The notes under the pieces are model-generated. The model made no database searches, was not told where the DNA came from, and worked only from the letters and a program-made list of their open reading frames with translations. From NCBI RefSeq assembly GCF_003248515.1, contig NZ_QFOB01000010.1:1-64000 (forward strand): a DNA stretch of 64,000 nucleotides, in the 5' to 3' direction. This DNA comes from Sphingomonas sp. (GTDB taxonomy: Bacteria; Pseudomonadota; Alphaproteobacteria; Sphingomonadales; Sphingomonadaceae). Each line of letters starts with the position of its first letter. Within the stretch, counting starts at the first letter, position 1. Shown piece by piece: positions 7,365 through 15,747 of the stretch. The translations under genes were made by a program, and so were the position numbers.

Positions 7365-7922
7365 TCAGGCGTCGACGTGACGCCCTTCGGCGAATTCCTC
7401 GACGAGCTTGGCGCAGAACGCCGGCAGGTCGTCCGGCTTCCGGCTCGTCACTAGGCCCTCATCGACCACAACTTCCTGATCGACCCAATTGCCGCCGGCA
7501 TTCTCGATGTCGGTGCGCACGCTTGGAAAGGACGTCAGCGTGCGGCCTTCGACGACATCGGCTTCGACCAAGAGCCAGGGGCCATGGCAAATGACGCCGA
7601 CCGGCTTCTTCTGGTCGAAGAAGGCTTTGACGAACGCGACCGCGTCGTCGGCGGCGCGCAGCTTGTCGGCACCGACGCAGCCGCCGGGAATGATCACTCC
7701 GTCGAAGTCATCGGCGGACACGTCGTCGAAGGTCTTGTCGACCGCATACTCGCCGCCGGGATCGAGGTCGTGATTGTTGGTCTTTGCCTGCCCGCTCTCG
7801 AGACTGATTACGGTTACGCTGGCGCCTGCCTGTTCGACAGCTTCCTTGGGTTGGACGAATTCCGGCTCTTCGGTGCCGCGCGGTGCGATGAGGATCGCGA
7901 TCGATTTGCCTTCGAGGGACAT
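7365..7922 (-). CDS. DJ-1/PfpI family protein (class I glutamine amidotransferase-like)
   Basis: 185-residue protein of the PfpI/YhbO group, linked to protein deglycation or chaperone-like stress protection. The nucleophile elbow is VICHGPWLL with Cys followed by His; the acidic partner lies in the N-terminal EEPEF segment. GVIIPGG and the C-terminal ENAGGNWVDQEVVVD and TSRKPDDLPAF segments are typical. ATG 7922 gives the normal N-terminus (SLEGKSIAILIAPRG) after AGGCTGAG. It closes the stress-gene cluster on this side. Confidence 0.92.
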   Translation of the reverse strand: MSLEGKSIAILIAPRGTEEPEFVQPKEAVEQAGASVTVISLESGQAKTNNHDLDPGGEYAVDKTFDDVSADDFDGVIIPGGCVGADKLRAADDAVAFVKAFFDQKKPVGVICHGPWLLVEADVVEGRTLTSFPSVRTDIENAGGNWVDQEVVVDEGLVTSRKPDDLPAFCAKLVEEFAEGRHVDA

Positions 7923-8263
7923 GCTCAGCCTTTCGGTTCTACGCCTTTGGGGGGACGATGCTTTTGGGAGCCGACAGGCTGTCGGCATGGAGCGAGAACC
8001 GCTCGGACTCGCGAGGCGTTCCCCAGCGCGACCAAACTGGACGCGTTCACAGATCAAGGCCATTGAACCAGCGACACTCCTTGCCGCGAGCGATTGATGG
8101 AGGTGCTATGCTTTGAAGAAATATGCCGTCAGCGCGCTAAAGCGCACTTTTGGGCACAAGCGGCACTTCAATGCCCTGCTGGTTTTCAGCGCCATAGCGT
8201 TCGAGTATTGTTGAGTAACTACGTCAGGCGGGCCGTAGCAAAACTAGCTGCAAAGAGACCGTC
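7923..8263. other. non-coding stretch, lower GC
   Basis: No convincing gene in 341 bases. Composition becomes visibly more AT-rich from about 8090 onward. It holds a short palindrome-like segment (AGCGCGCTAAAGCGCACTTTT near 8134) and the upstream region of the HTH gene. Read together with the tRNA remnant, this may be decayed mobile-element DNA. Confidence 0.4.
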
Positions 8264-8488
8264 GTGACTCACATCCAGGCATCAAACGGGCCCAAATATC
8301 TCACCAATCGAGAAGCTGCATCCTTCTTGCGGCTCTCTCCGCGTACGTTGGAAAAGCAACGTGTGGTGGGCGGTGGCCCGCCATTTAAGAAGTTTGGAAG
8401 CAGGGTTCTATATGATGAGGCCGACCTTCAAGAGTGGGCCAATAAAAGAACCTTCGACAACACGGGTGTCTATAAAGCCGCCAAGTAA
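8264..8488 (+). CDS. AlpA/excisionase-like helix-turn-helix protein
   Basis: 74-residue DNA-binding protein of the MerR-like winged HTH_17 type: YLTNREAASFLRLSPRTLEK is the helix-turn-helix, then GGPPFKKFGSRVLYDEADLQEW, the usual wing of AlpA, Xis and similar regulators of integrated elements. GTG start at 8264. It ends 20 bases before the 3' end of a tRNA-Leu gene on the other strand, a typical neighbourhood for integrated elements, but no integrase is present in the window. Confidence 0.82.
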   Translation: MTHIQASNGPKYLTNREAASFLRLSPRTLEKQRVVGGGPPFKKFGSRVLYDEADLQEWANKRTFDNTGVYKAAK

Positions 8489-8507
8489 TTTCAGCCTGCC
8501 AAAGTAA

Positions 8508-8591
<84 letters not shown>

Positions 8592-8922
8592 AACGTGGAC
8601 TTCATTACTTTAATATATCTATCGTTCTTCTTTCATCAAATCTACAGCATCGCCAAGCATTCACTTCGGCGAAGCCCTCGCTCCAGCAGCCCTCTACCCC
8701 TCCCCTCGGCTCACCGAAAGCATGATTTCCTCGTCCGTCAAACGGACGGGGCATTCCGAGCTACGATCGCATTCGCCACAGCTTGATTTTTCCCGGCTCC
8801 TATGTGGCTCCTAGCGCAAAATCGATCAATTTTCATGCCAGCCCAAAATCACCGGTAGGGACTTGAAATCTAAACAAAACTCCTTTCACCGCATAGAACG
8901 AACACACCGTCGCAACACGGCT
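8592..8922. other. non-coding, AT-richer stretch between tRNA-Leu and a tRNA remnant
   Basis: 331 bases with no supported gene. It contains a short direct repeat of GGCTCCTA-type sequence near 8793-8815. Reading leftward, it directly follows the point where the tRNA-Leu remnant stops matching a tRNA, so it is probably foreign DNA joined at that point. Confidence 0.4.
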
Positions 8923-8961
8923 TTTTGAGTCGGACGCGTCTACCAATTCCACCACAGGGGC
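8923..8961 (-). pseudogene. 5' half of a tRNA-Leu (CAA), broken in the anticodon loop
   Basis: From 8961 leftward the sequence is a normal tRNA-Leu 5' half: acceptor strand GCCCCTG, D arm with GGTAGACGCG, anticodon 5' stem TCCGA and loop CTCAAAA. The next bases (AGCCG) cannot form the 3' anticodon stem (expected TCGGA), and no matching T arm or CAGGGGC acceptor strand follows in the next 350 bases. The break falls precisely at the anticodon loop, a known crossover site for some tyrosine recombinases. Confidence 0.7.
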
Positions 8962-9025
8962 ACGCAGCAGCGCGGTTAGCGGAGCGGAGGCGCCGCCGCA
9001 ACTCCATCGATGCGGGCGGCCCGCC

Positions 9026-9436
9026 TCAGTCGAAATGACGCGGCGCACCCCATTCATTGACCACCGGCCAGGATGCCTGGGTGTAGAAGATCAGCAGCAC
9101 CAGCCATCCGATGACCGGCACGAAGAAGAGCAGCAGCCAGCCCGCGCCATGATTGGCATCGTGCAGCCGCCGCACCGCCACCGCGATCGTCGGGATCAGC
9201 ATCCCCAGCCAGAACATCATCGAGAGGAAGCCGCCATTCCAGTCGGCCATGCCGACGAGGCCCCAATTGTAGGTCTGCCAGTTCCGGTCGAATCGACCGA
9301 AGCCCAGCAACTGATCGATCAGCGCGAACAGCAGCCAGCCGGCGATCAGGAAGAGCATAAACAGCCAGAATTCTCCCCGATCGGATCGTCCGCGAAAATC
9401 GGCGTAGCGACGGATCGGGGTCAGCATCTCGGTCAT
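9026..9436 (-). CDS. DUF805 family inner-membrane protein
   Basis: 136-residue membrane protein with the DUF805 pattern: YADFRGRSDRGEFWLFMLF at the N-terminus, a transmembrane helix, a second segment around MMFWLGMLIPTIAVAVRRLHD with the conserved RRLHD, and a third helix WLLLFFVPVIGWLVLLIF. ATG 9436. Function unknown. It marks the return to high-GC core sequence after the tRNA remnant. Confidence 0.9.
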   Translation of the reverse strand: MTEMLTPIRRYADFRGRSDRGEFWLFMLFLIAGWLLFALIDQLLGFGRFDRNWQTYNWGLVGMADWNGGFLSMMFWLGMLIPTIAVAVRRLHDANHGAGWLLLFFVPVIGWLVLLIFYTQASWPVVNEWGAPRHFD

Positions 9437-9597
9437 GGCTCGGTCCTCATGCGCGCGGCGATCGCCATGGCCAGTCTAGCGCGTCCGCGACAGGGATGCG
9501 ACTAACGCAATCGCAACCACGGAGATCCGCGATCGTCCCGCTGGCGCAGCCAGGGATTTCGTTCGACGCAGGAATAAGAAGCAGTGGCGGACTTTGC

Positions 9598-9906
9598 CTA
9601 GCCGAGCGAAAGGCTGCCCAACAGCAGAACGAAGCCTTCGACGAGCAGCCAGACGGCAGCGAGCAGGCCATAGACGATCGCAAGCCCCCGCCTGAGCGTG
9701 CCCGCCGCATAGCCTGCCGCGACGGCACATGCGAAACCCGATGCCCATGCGATGCGCCAGCCGGCTCCCCAAATGATCCCCAACAGGATCTGGGCCAAGG
9801 CGAAGGCAAGCGAACCGGCGACAAGAGCAGCGATGCCACGCCGCAGCGGCGTGGGCGTATCGGCCAACGCCGCCACCCTTCGGTATCTCGATCGCCAACG
9901 GTTCAT
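9598..9906 (-). CDS. small membrane protein, hypothetical
   Basis: 102-residue protein with about three hydrophobic segments (GIAALVAGSLAFALAQILLG, WASGFACAVAAGYAAG, IVYGLLAAVWLLVEGFVLLL) and a basic N-terminus (NRWRSRYRR) that would stay cytoplasmic. Not recognised beyond that. Overall size and hydrophobic pattern support a real gene; the antisense frame is a comM-shadow-like artefact. Confidence 0.65.
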   Translation of the reverse strand: MNRWRSRYRRVAALADTPTPLRRGIAALVAGSLAFALAQILLGIIWGAGWRIAWASGFACAVAAGYAAGTLRRGLAIVYGLLAAVWLLVEGFVLLLGSLSLG

Positions 9907-9990
9907 CGGGCGAGCTTAGCCCCGACCGCGTTCATGAGCACTCAGACCATCTCCACGCATCCCCCCACATCTCCCCGGGGCCGCTCCGTA

Positions 9991-11523
9991 TCAGTTTGTC
10001 GGAGCCCGCCGCCGATAGCTGAGCGCCTCGGCGACATGCCCCCGCATCACGCCATCCGAGCCGGCGAGATCGGCGATCGTGCGCGATACCCGCAGCACGC
10101 GATGATAGCCGCGCGCGGAGAGGCGCAGCGCCTCGGCCGCCTGCGCCAGCAGCGCGCGCCCGCCTTCATCCGGCGTCGCCACGCGATCGAGCAGGGCGCC
10201 GTCCGCCTCGGCATTGGTCCGCACATTTTCCTCCTCGTAACGTGCCGTCTGCACGGCACGCGCGGCCGCGACCCGGCGGCGCACTTCCGCGGATCCCTCC
10301 GCCGGCGGCGGAAGCACCAGATCGGCGGCGCTGACACCCGCCACCTCCACATGCAGATCGATCCGGTCGAGCAGCGGGCCGGAGACCTTCGCCTGATAAT
10401 CGGCGGCGCAGCGCGGCGCGCGCGAACAGGCCTGGCCAGGATCGCCGAGATGCCCGCAGCGGCACGGGTTCATCGCCGCCACCAGCTGCACACGCGCCGG
10501 AAAGGTCACATGGCTGTTGGCCCGCGCCACGGACACGCGCCCCGTTTCCAGCGGCTGGCGCAACGAATCCAGCACGGCGCGCTGGAATTCGGGCAATTCG
10601 TCCAGAAACAGTACGCCCAGATGGGCGAGGCTCACCTCGCCCGGCTTCACGCGCAGCCCCCCGCCCACCAATGCCGCCATCGAGGCGGAATGGTGCGGGC
10701 TGCGAAAGGGCCGCGCGCGGGACAATCGCCCGGCCTCGATCGTACCCGAAACGCTCGCCACCATCGATACTTCCAGCGCCTCCGCCGGCGTCAGCGGAGG
10801 GAGAATGCCGGGCAGGCACGCCGCCATCAGCGATTTGCCCGCGCCGGGCGGCCCCACCATGACGAGATTATGTCCGCCCGCCGCCGCAATCTCCAGCGCA
10901 CGCTTGGCCGTCTCCTGCCCCTTCACCTGGCGCAGATCGGGGCCTTCCGCCGCCTCCTCCGCCACGCCCGGCTCCGGCGCGACCAGCGCGCCCACGCCAC
11001 GCAGATGATCGAGCAAAGCCATCAGATCGGGCGCCGCGACGACCTCCACCGATCCCGCCCATGCCGCCTCCGCGCCCTGCGCCGCGGGACAGATCAGGCC
11101 CAGTGACCGCTCGGAAGCATGGATCGCCGCCAGCAGCACGCCCGGCGCGGCGGCGATCCGCCCGTCCAGCCCCAGTTCGCCCACCACGAGATAGGCGGCG
11201 AGCGTCTCTGCATCGATCACGCCCATCGCGCCGAGCAGGCCCAGCGCGATCGGCAAGTCGTAATGCGATCCCTCCTTGCGCAGATCCGCCGGCGAGAGGT
11301 TCACCGTGATGCGTTTGGGCGGCAGCGCGAGGCCGATCGCCTGCAAGGCGGCGCGCACGCGCTCGCGGCTCTCGGCCACGGCCTTGTCGGCCAGGCCGAC
11401 CACCACGAAGGCGGGCACGCCCGGCGCCACCTGCACCTGAACCTGCACGGCCCGCGCCTCCAGCCCCAGGAACGCCACCGTCGAAACGTGCGCGACCAAG
11501 CCCGCTCTCCCCCTCTGCCCCAT
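9991..11523 (-). CDS. comM: YifB/ComM family Mg-chelatase-like AAA+ ATPase
   Basis: 510-residue protein. N-terminal Lon-protease-like domain (HVSTVAFLGLEARAV ... VNLSPADLRKEGSHYDLPIA), then an AAA+ module with Walker A GPPGAGKS, Walker B LFLDELPEF, and the MNPCRCGHLGDP cysteine-containing segment typical of the family, plus the C-terminal SARGYHRVLRVSRTIADL helix bundle. ComM-type helicases promote branch migration during natural transformation; YifB in other species is less well understood. ATG 11523 is preferred; a TTG at 11499 would give a tighter match to the family start. Confidence 0.92.
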   Translation of the reverse strand: MGQRGRAGLVAHVSTVAFLGLEARAVQVQVQVAPGVPAFVVVGLADKAVAESRERVRAALQAIGLALPPKRITVNLSPADLRKEGSHYDLPIALGLLGAMGVIDAETLAAYLVVGELGLDGRIAAAPGVLLAAIHASERSLGLICPAAQGAEAAWAGSVEVVAAPDLMALLDHLRGVGALVAPEPGVAEEAAEGPDLRQVKGQETAKRALEIAAAGGHNLVMVGPPGAGKSLMAACLPGILPPLTPAEALEVSMVASVSGTIEAGRLSRARPFRSPHHSASMAALVGGGLRVKPGEVSLAHLGVLFLDELPEFQRAVLDSLRQPLETGRVSVARANSHVTFPARVQLVAAMNPCRCGHLGDPGQACSRAPRCAADYQAKVSGPLLDRIDLHVEVAGVSAADLVLPPPAEGSAEVRRRVAAARAVQTARYEEENVRTNAEADGALLDRVATPDEGGRALLAQAAEALRLSARGYHRVLRVSRTIADLAGSDGVMRGHVAEALSYRRRAPTN

Positions 11524-11703
11524 GCCGGTGATAGCGGCTTTCGCGGGGGGAACAACGGGGGAACGATGCCGCGCCTTCACGCCCGCGGCCCGCCCGCCAT
11601 ATCGGCGCGGCGCTGCCCCGCCTCAGCAATCCGTCGCAGCGGGGAACCTTCCGGCACCGCCGCGACTTGCTAACGTCATGACCAGAGCCCCATATTCCGT
11701 GTC

Positions 11704-11985
11704 ATGAAAGCGAAGTCCGAACATGTCCGGCTTTGCCTGCTCGGCGCAGGGTGGATCCTCGTCCTGCTGTCGCCCATCGTCGGTGCGCTGCCTGGCCCCG
11801 GCGGACTGCTGCTGTTCGTGCCGGGCATGGTTCTGCTGCTTCGCAACTCGGCCTGGGTCCGCAGGCGCTATGCCCGGCTCAAGCGGCGCTGGCCCAAGGC
11901 CGGCAATGCCTGCGATCATGCGATGCGCCGGCAGAGCGCGCTGCGGCGCAGGCAGATCGCCAAGGGGCGGGTGGCACCTCGCTGA
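11704..11985 (+). CDS. small membrane protein, hypothetical
   Basis: 93 residues: two close hydrophobic segments (LCLLGAGWILVLLSPIVGAL and GLLLFVPGMVLLLR) separated by PGPGG, followed by a strongly basic tail rich in Arg/Lys. Looks like a hairpin-anchored inner-membrane protein with a cytoplasmic basic tail. I cannot name a function. It precedes the rpmH operon and is followed by a terminator-like hairpin. Confidence 0.7.
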   Translation: MKAKSEHVRLCLLGAGWILVLLSPIVGALPGPGGLLLFVPGMVLLLRNSAWVRRRYARLKRRWPKAGNACDHAMRRQSALRRRQIAKGRVAPR

Positions 11986-12039
11986 GCCGCCATGCGGATT
12001 GACTTTCGGCCGGCTTGCCCATAGTGGCAGCGCCCTGAC

Positions 12040-12066
12040 GGCCGCCGTTCTTTTCGGCGGCCTTTT
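12040..12066 (+). terminator. rho-independent terminator before rpmH
   Basis: Perfect 8-bp stem GGCCGCCG (12040-12047) with CGGCGGCC (12055-12062), seven-base loop, followed by TTTT. It closes the upstream small gene, or could act as an attenuator in the rpmH leader 55 bases before its start. Confidence 0.7.
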
Positions 12067-12120
12067 GCATTGCGGGTTGCCGGTCGTTCCGGCGCCACGA
12101 CGCCAGAAGGATTGATTGAG

Positions 12121-12255
12121 ATGAAGCGGACCTTCCAGCCGAGCAACCTGGTGCGCAAGCGTCGCCACGGTTTCCGCGCGCGCAGCGCCACGCCGGGTGG
12201 CCGCAAGGTGCTCGCCGCCCGCCGTGCGCGCGGCCGCGCCAAGCTTTCCGCCTGA
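12121..12255 (+). CDS. rpmH: 50S ribosomal protein L34
   Basis: 44 residues, MKRTFQPSNLVRKRRHGFRA at the start and the Lys/Arg-rich remainder, the standard L34. ATG 12121 is the family start. It begins the usual rpmH-rnpA-yidD-yidC block; its stop overlaps the probable CTG start of rnpA. Confidence 0.98.
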   Translation: MKRTFQPSNLVRKRRHGFRARSATPGGRKVLAARRARGRAKLSA

Positions 12256-12623
12256 GCGAGACTCAACAGCAGCCGTCGGCATCGCTGCGGGGTCTTCGGC
12301 AGAGGTCCGAATTTCTCGCGGCGAACGGCGGCAAGCGAGTCGCGATGCCCGCTTTCGTCCTTCTCGTCCGCCCGCGTGGCGATGGCGATGAAGCGCTCGG
12401 CATGGGCTTCACGGTCACCAAGAAGATCGGAAACGCCGTGATCCGGAATCGGATCAAGCGGCGTTTTCGTGCGCTTGCCCGCACTCTCTATCCGCAGGAT
12501 GGGGTGGCGGGGGCCGATCATATCCTGATCGGCCGTTCGGCGGCGCTCACCCGCGAACATGCCGATCTCGTCCACGATCTGCGCAAGGCGCTCGGCCGCA
12601 TCCGGCGCGATCTCGGCAGATGA
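12252..12623 (+). CDS. rnpA: ribonuclease P protein component
   Basis: About 123 residues; RnpA binds the RNase P RNA and helps mature tRNA 5' ends. The RNR signature is clear: GFTVTKKIGNAVIRNRIKRRFR. The N-terminal LRGLRQRSEFLAAN, needed for the fold, lies upstream of the first ATG (12345), and between the rpmH stop and 12345 no ATG, GTG or TTG exists in frame. The likely start is the CTG at 12252 overlapping the rpmH TGA, or a later CTG at 12285. Ends in an ATGA overlap with yidD. Confidence 0.9.
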   Translation: MSETQQQPSASLRGLRQRSEFLAANGGKRVAMPAFVLLVRPRGDGDEALGMGFTVTKKIGNAVIRNRIKRRFRALARTLYPQDGVAGADHILIGRSAALTREHADLVHDLRKALGRIRRDLGR

Positions 12624-12856
12624 CGGCGCGGCCGCCCGCGCGTCTCGCCGCGCTTCCGATCATCTGGCTCGCCCGCTTCTGGCAGCTCGGTCCTTCGCGC
12701 CTGCTGCCACCAACCTGTCGCTATTCTCCATCATGCTCGGCCTATGCGATCGAGGCATTGACGCGCTATGGGGCGCTCGCCGGCTCTTGGCTGGCGGTCA
12801 AACGCCTGTGCCGCTGCCACCCCTGGGGCGGATGCGGCCACGATCCGGTCCCCTGA
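12620..12856 (+). CDS. yidD: membrane protein insertion efficiency factor YidD
   Basis: 78 residues with the YidD cysteine signature: LLPPTCRYSPSCSAYAIEAL and RCHPWGGCGHDPVP. The protein is peripheral at the inner membrane and aids YidC-dependent insertion. ATG 12620 overlaps the rnpA stop; yidC begins 20 bases after its stop. Confidence 0.97.
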   Translation: MTARPPARLAALPIIWLARFWQLGPSRLLPPTCRYSPSCSAYAIEALTRYGALAGSWLAVKRLCRCHPWGGCGHDPVP

Positions 12857-12876
12857 TCCGAGGTTCTTGAAGAAAC

Positions 12877-14592
12877 GTGCAAAATCAGCGCAACCTGATC
12901 CTGGCCATCGTGCTGTCCGCGATCGTGCTCATCGGCTGGACCTTCCTGGCCGAGAAATTCCTGCCGCCATCGAATCCACCCGCGACGAAGATCGTCGACG
13001 GCAAGGTTGTGCCGCTGCCCAAGCCGGAGGCGATGCCCGACAGCAGCGCCACGATCCGCGATCGCGCGCTCGTGCTGCGCGAAACCCCGCGCGTCGCGAT
13101 CAAGACGCCGCGCCTGGAAGGCTCGATCAATCTCAAGGGCGCCCGGATCGACGATCTCGTTCTGCTCGATCATCGTGAGACGATCGCGAAGAATTCACCT
13201 CCTGTCCGGCTGCTTTCGCCGGGCGGCACCCCGGATGCCTATTTCGCGGGCTTCGGCTGGACGGCCGACAATCTGGCCGTCCCCACCAGCGATACGCAGT
13301 GGACGGCGGACGGCACGCTGCTGACGCCGGAGAAGCCGGTCACGCTGCGTTGGGACAATGGCCAGGGCCAGCGTTTCGCGATGCGCTTCGCGATCGACGC
13401 CAACTATCTCTTCACGATCACGCAGACGGTGGAGAATGTCGGCCCCAGGCCGCTTGGCGTACGCCCCTTCGGCCTCGTTAGCCGCGTCGGCGTATCCAAG
13501 GATCCGTCGAGCTGGACGATGCACACCGGCCCGATCGGCACGTTCGATGGCGCCACCGATTATTCCGTGAGCTTCAAGGATCTCGACAAGGCGGGCGCCG
13601 CCGGCGAGCGCTTCCAGACGACCGGCGGCTGGATCGGCTTCGGCGACAAATATTGGCAGACCGCGCTGGTCCCCCAGCAGAATCTGGCCGTCGACGCCGG
13701 CTTCCGCGCGGGCGAAGGGCAGCGCTATCAGGCCGATATCGCGCAGCCCACGCAGAATGTGCCGGCCCATGGCACCGCCACCAACGTCCAGCGCTTCTTC
13801 GCGGGGGCCAAGGAAGTCGCGGTACTGGATGCCTATGAGGCACAGGGCATCACGAAGCTGGATCGCGCGGTCGACTGGGGCTGGTTCGTCTGGTTCGAGA
13901 AGCCGATCTTCTATCTGCTCGACTGGCTGTTCCGCCATGTCGGCAATTTCGGCGTCGCGATCATCCTGCTCACCTGCATCGTGCGCGCCCTGCTCTTCCC
14001 GGTCGCGCAGCGCCAGTTCGCGTCGATGGCCTCGATGCGCAAGGTGCAGCCGAAGATGAAGGCGCTGCAGGACCGCCACAAGGATGACAAGCCGCGCCTC
14101 CAGCAGGAGATGCTGAAGCTCTATCAGACGGAAAAGGTGAATCCGCTCGCCGGCTGCCTGCCCATCTTCATCCAGATGCCGATCTTCATCGCGCTCTATA
14201 AGGTGCTGATGCTGTCGATCGAGATGCGCCACCAGCCCTTCGCGCTGTGGATCAGGGATCTGTCGTCGCCGGATCCGCTCACGCCGGTCAATCTCTTCGG
14301 CATGCTGCCCTTCGATCCGCCGGGCTTCCTCCATCTGGGTGTTCTGGCGATCCTGCTCGGCGTCACCATGTGGCTCCAGTTCCGCCTGAATCCGCCAGCC
14401 GGCGATCCCGCGCAGCAGCAGGTGATGGCGATCATGCCGTGGATGATGATGCTGTTCTTCGCGCCGCTCGCGGCGGGCCTGCAGCTTTATTACGTCGCGA
14501 ACAACCTGCTCAGCCTCGCCCAGCAGCAATATCTCTATGCGCGCACGCCGGGCCTGAAAGAGAGCATGTCGGCGCAAGCGGCGGGCAAGTGA
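12877..14592 (+). CDS. yidC: membrane protein insertase YidC
   Basis: 571 residues, usual for gram-negative YidC. N-terminal transmembrane helix (NLILAIVLSAIVLIGWTFL), a large periplasmic beta domain up to about residue 330, then the insertase core: FGVAIILLTCIVRALLFPVA, the cytoplasmic hairpin, GCLPIFIQMPIFIALYKVL, and C-terminal helices ending in PWMMMLFFAPLAAGLQLYY. GTG start at 12877. The stop overlaps the GTG of engB (GTGA). Confidence 0.98.
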   Translation: MQNQRNLILAIVLSAIVLIGWTFLAEKFLPPSNPPATKIVDGKVVPLPKPEAMPDSSATIRDRALVLRETPRVAIKTPRLEGSINLKGARIDDLVLLDHRETIAKNSPPVRLLSPGGTPDAYFAGFGWTADNLAVPTSDTQWTADGTLLTPEKPVTLRWDNGQGQRFAMRFAIDANYLFTITQTVENVGPRPLGVRPFGLVSRVGVSKDPSSWTMHTGPIGTFDGATDYSVSFKDLDKAGAAGERFQTTGGWIGFGDKYWQTALVPQQNLAVDAGFRAGEGQRYQADIAQPTQNVPAHGTATNVQRFFAGAKEVAVLDAYEAQGITKLDRAVDWGWFVWFEKPIFYLLDWLFRHVGNFGVAIILLTCIVRALLFPVAQRQFASMASMRKVQPKMKALQDRHKDDKPRLQQEMLKLYQTEKVNPLAGCLPIFIQMPIFIALYKVLMLSIEMRHQPFALWIRDLSSPDPLTPVNLFGMLPFDPPGFLHLGVLAILLGVTMWLQFRLNPPAGDPAQQQVMAIMPWMMMLFFAPLAAGLQLYYVANNLLSLAQQQYLYARTPGLKESMSAQAAGK

Positions 14593-15251
14593 GCGAGATC
14601 GGGGATCCGGGCGCGGCAGGCGCCGAGGAGCGGATCGAGACGGCGCGCAAGCTGTTCGCCGGCCCGATCTCCTTCCTGAAATCCGCGCCGGGCCTGCAAT
14701 ATCTGCCAGAGGCGAACCTGCCCGAGGTGGCCTTTGCCGGCCGCTCGAACGTGGGCAAATCCTCGCTGCTGAACGCGCTCACCAATCGCAACGGCCTTGC
14801 CCGCACATCGAACACGCCCGGCCGCACGCAGGAACTGAACTTCTTCGAGGTGGGCGAGCCGCCCGTCATGCGCCTTGTCGACATGCCGGGCTATGGCTTT
14901 GCCGAGGCGCCCAAGGATGTGGTGCGCAAATGGCGCTTCCTCGTGAACGATTTCCTGCGCGGCCGGCCCACGCTCAAGCGCGCGCTGGTGCTGGTCGATA
15001 GCCGCCACGGCCTCAAGAAGGTCGATCTCGAGATGATGGAGATGCTGGACAAGGCCGCCGTCTCCTATCGCCTCGTCCTCACCAAATCGGACAAGATCAA
15101 GGCCAGCGAACTGGCCGCGGTCAGCGCCGCCACCGCTGCCGAAGCGCGCAAGCATGCCGCCGCCCACCCTGAAATCCTCGCCACGTCGAGCGAGAAAGGC
15201 GGCGGCATTCCGGAACTGCGCGCCGCGATCCTCGATGCAATGACGGCCTGA
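14589..15251 (+). CDS. engB: ribosome biogenesis GTPase EngB (YihA/YsxC)
   Basis: 220 residues. G1 is FAGRSNVGKSSLLNAL, G2 near SNTPGRTQ, G3 VDMPGYGFA, G4 LTKSDKI and G5 TSSEKGGG, in the canonical order. EngB assists late 50S assembly. GTG 14589, overlapping the yidC stop, is preferred over upstream starts that would lie inside yidC. Confidence 0.96.
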   Translation: MSEIGDPGAAGAEERIETARKLFAGPISFLKSAPGLQYLPEANLPEVAFAGRSNVGKSSLLNALTNRNGLARTSNTPGRTQELNFFEVGEPPVMRLVDMPGYGFAEAPKDVVRKWRFLVNDFLRGRPTLKRALVLVDSRHGLKKVDLEMMEMLDKAAVSYRLVLTKSDKIKASELAAVSAATAAEARKHAAAHPEILATSSEKGGGIPELRAAILDAMTA

Positions 15252-15396
15252 GGGCACCGCCTCCCGCAATTTCGTCGCGCGTGCCCGGGCCGGTCGCGCG
15301 GTGCAACGCCTTCGTCGCAACCCTGCAATCGTTTCGCCCGTAAACTGCTTTGCGCGCGCCGATCGTTCGGCGCGGCATCGCCGGTGGGAGGGCGAC

Positions 15397-15678
15397 GTGG
15401 CCTATATCGATTTCAGTCTCAAGGCGCCCGAGGCGCCTCCGGTGAAGCCCGTCGCGACGCCCGCGCCGCGAGCGCCGCGCGCGCTTCCCGCCCAGCGGAT
15501 CGATAGCCCGCGCGCCGCCCTCTGGATCGCGCTCGGCATCGGCGCGGTCGTCGCCGCCCTGTTCTTCGCGCTCGCCTTCGTCTCGATCGGGGAGCCGGTG
15601 ACGGCCGGCCTCGTCACGATTCTCCTGCTGCTCCCCGCCGCCGCGCTGTTCGGGGGCGATGGCCGCCGCCGCCGCTGA
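15397..15678 (+). CDS. small membrane protein, hypothetical
   Basis: 93 residues: a Pro/Ala-rich soluble N-terminus followed by two transmembrane helices (ALWIALGIGAVVAALFFALA and GLVTILLLLPAAALF) and an Arg-rich end. GTG 15397 follows GGGAGGGC; this N-terminus (AYIDFSLKAPEAPP) looks natural, whereas the upstream extension does not. Function unknown. Confidence 0.7.
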   Translation: MAYIDFSLKAPEAPPVKPVATPAPRAPRALPAQRIDSPRAALWIALGIGAVVAALFFALAFVSIGEPVTAGLVTILLLLPAAALFGGDGRRRR

Positions 15679-15747
15679 GGATCAAGGCGCCCATCGCCGA
15701 CACCACAGCCTCGACGAACCAGCCAAAGGCCCGCTAAAGGCGGGGCC

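Noticed and set aside
8592..8961. Group I intron interrupting the tRNA-Leu anticodon loop
   Set aside because: The break position fits, but no 3' half of the tRNA (anticodon stem, T arm, acceptor) was found downstream, so an intron is unlikely.
9496..11106. Long plus-strand frame of 536 codons opposite comM
   Set aside because: Composition is Arg/His/Gln-rich without any family motif, while comM on the other strand has all AAA+ motifs; it is a high-GC antisense artefact.
13195..14577. Minus-strand frame of 460 codons opposite yidC
   Set aside because: Antisense to a clear YidC with its full membrane core; no supporting features.
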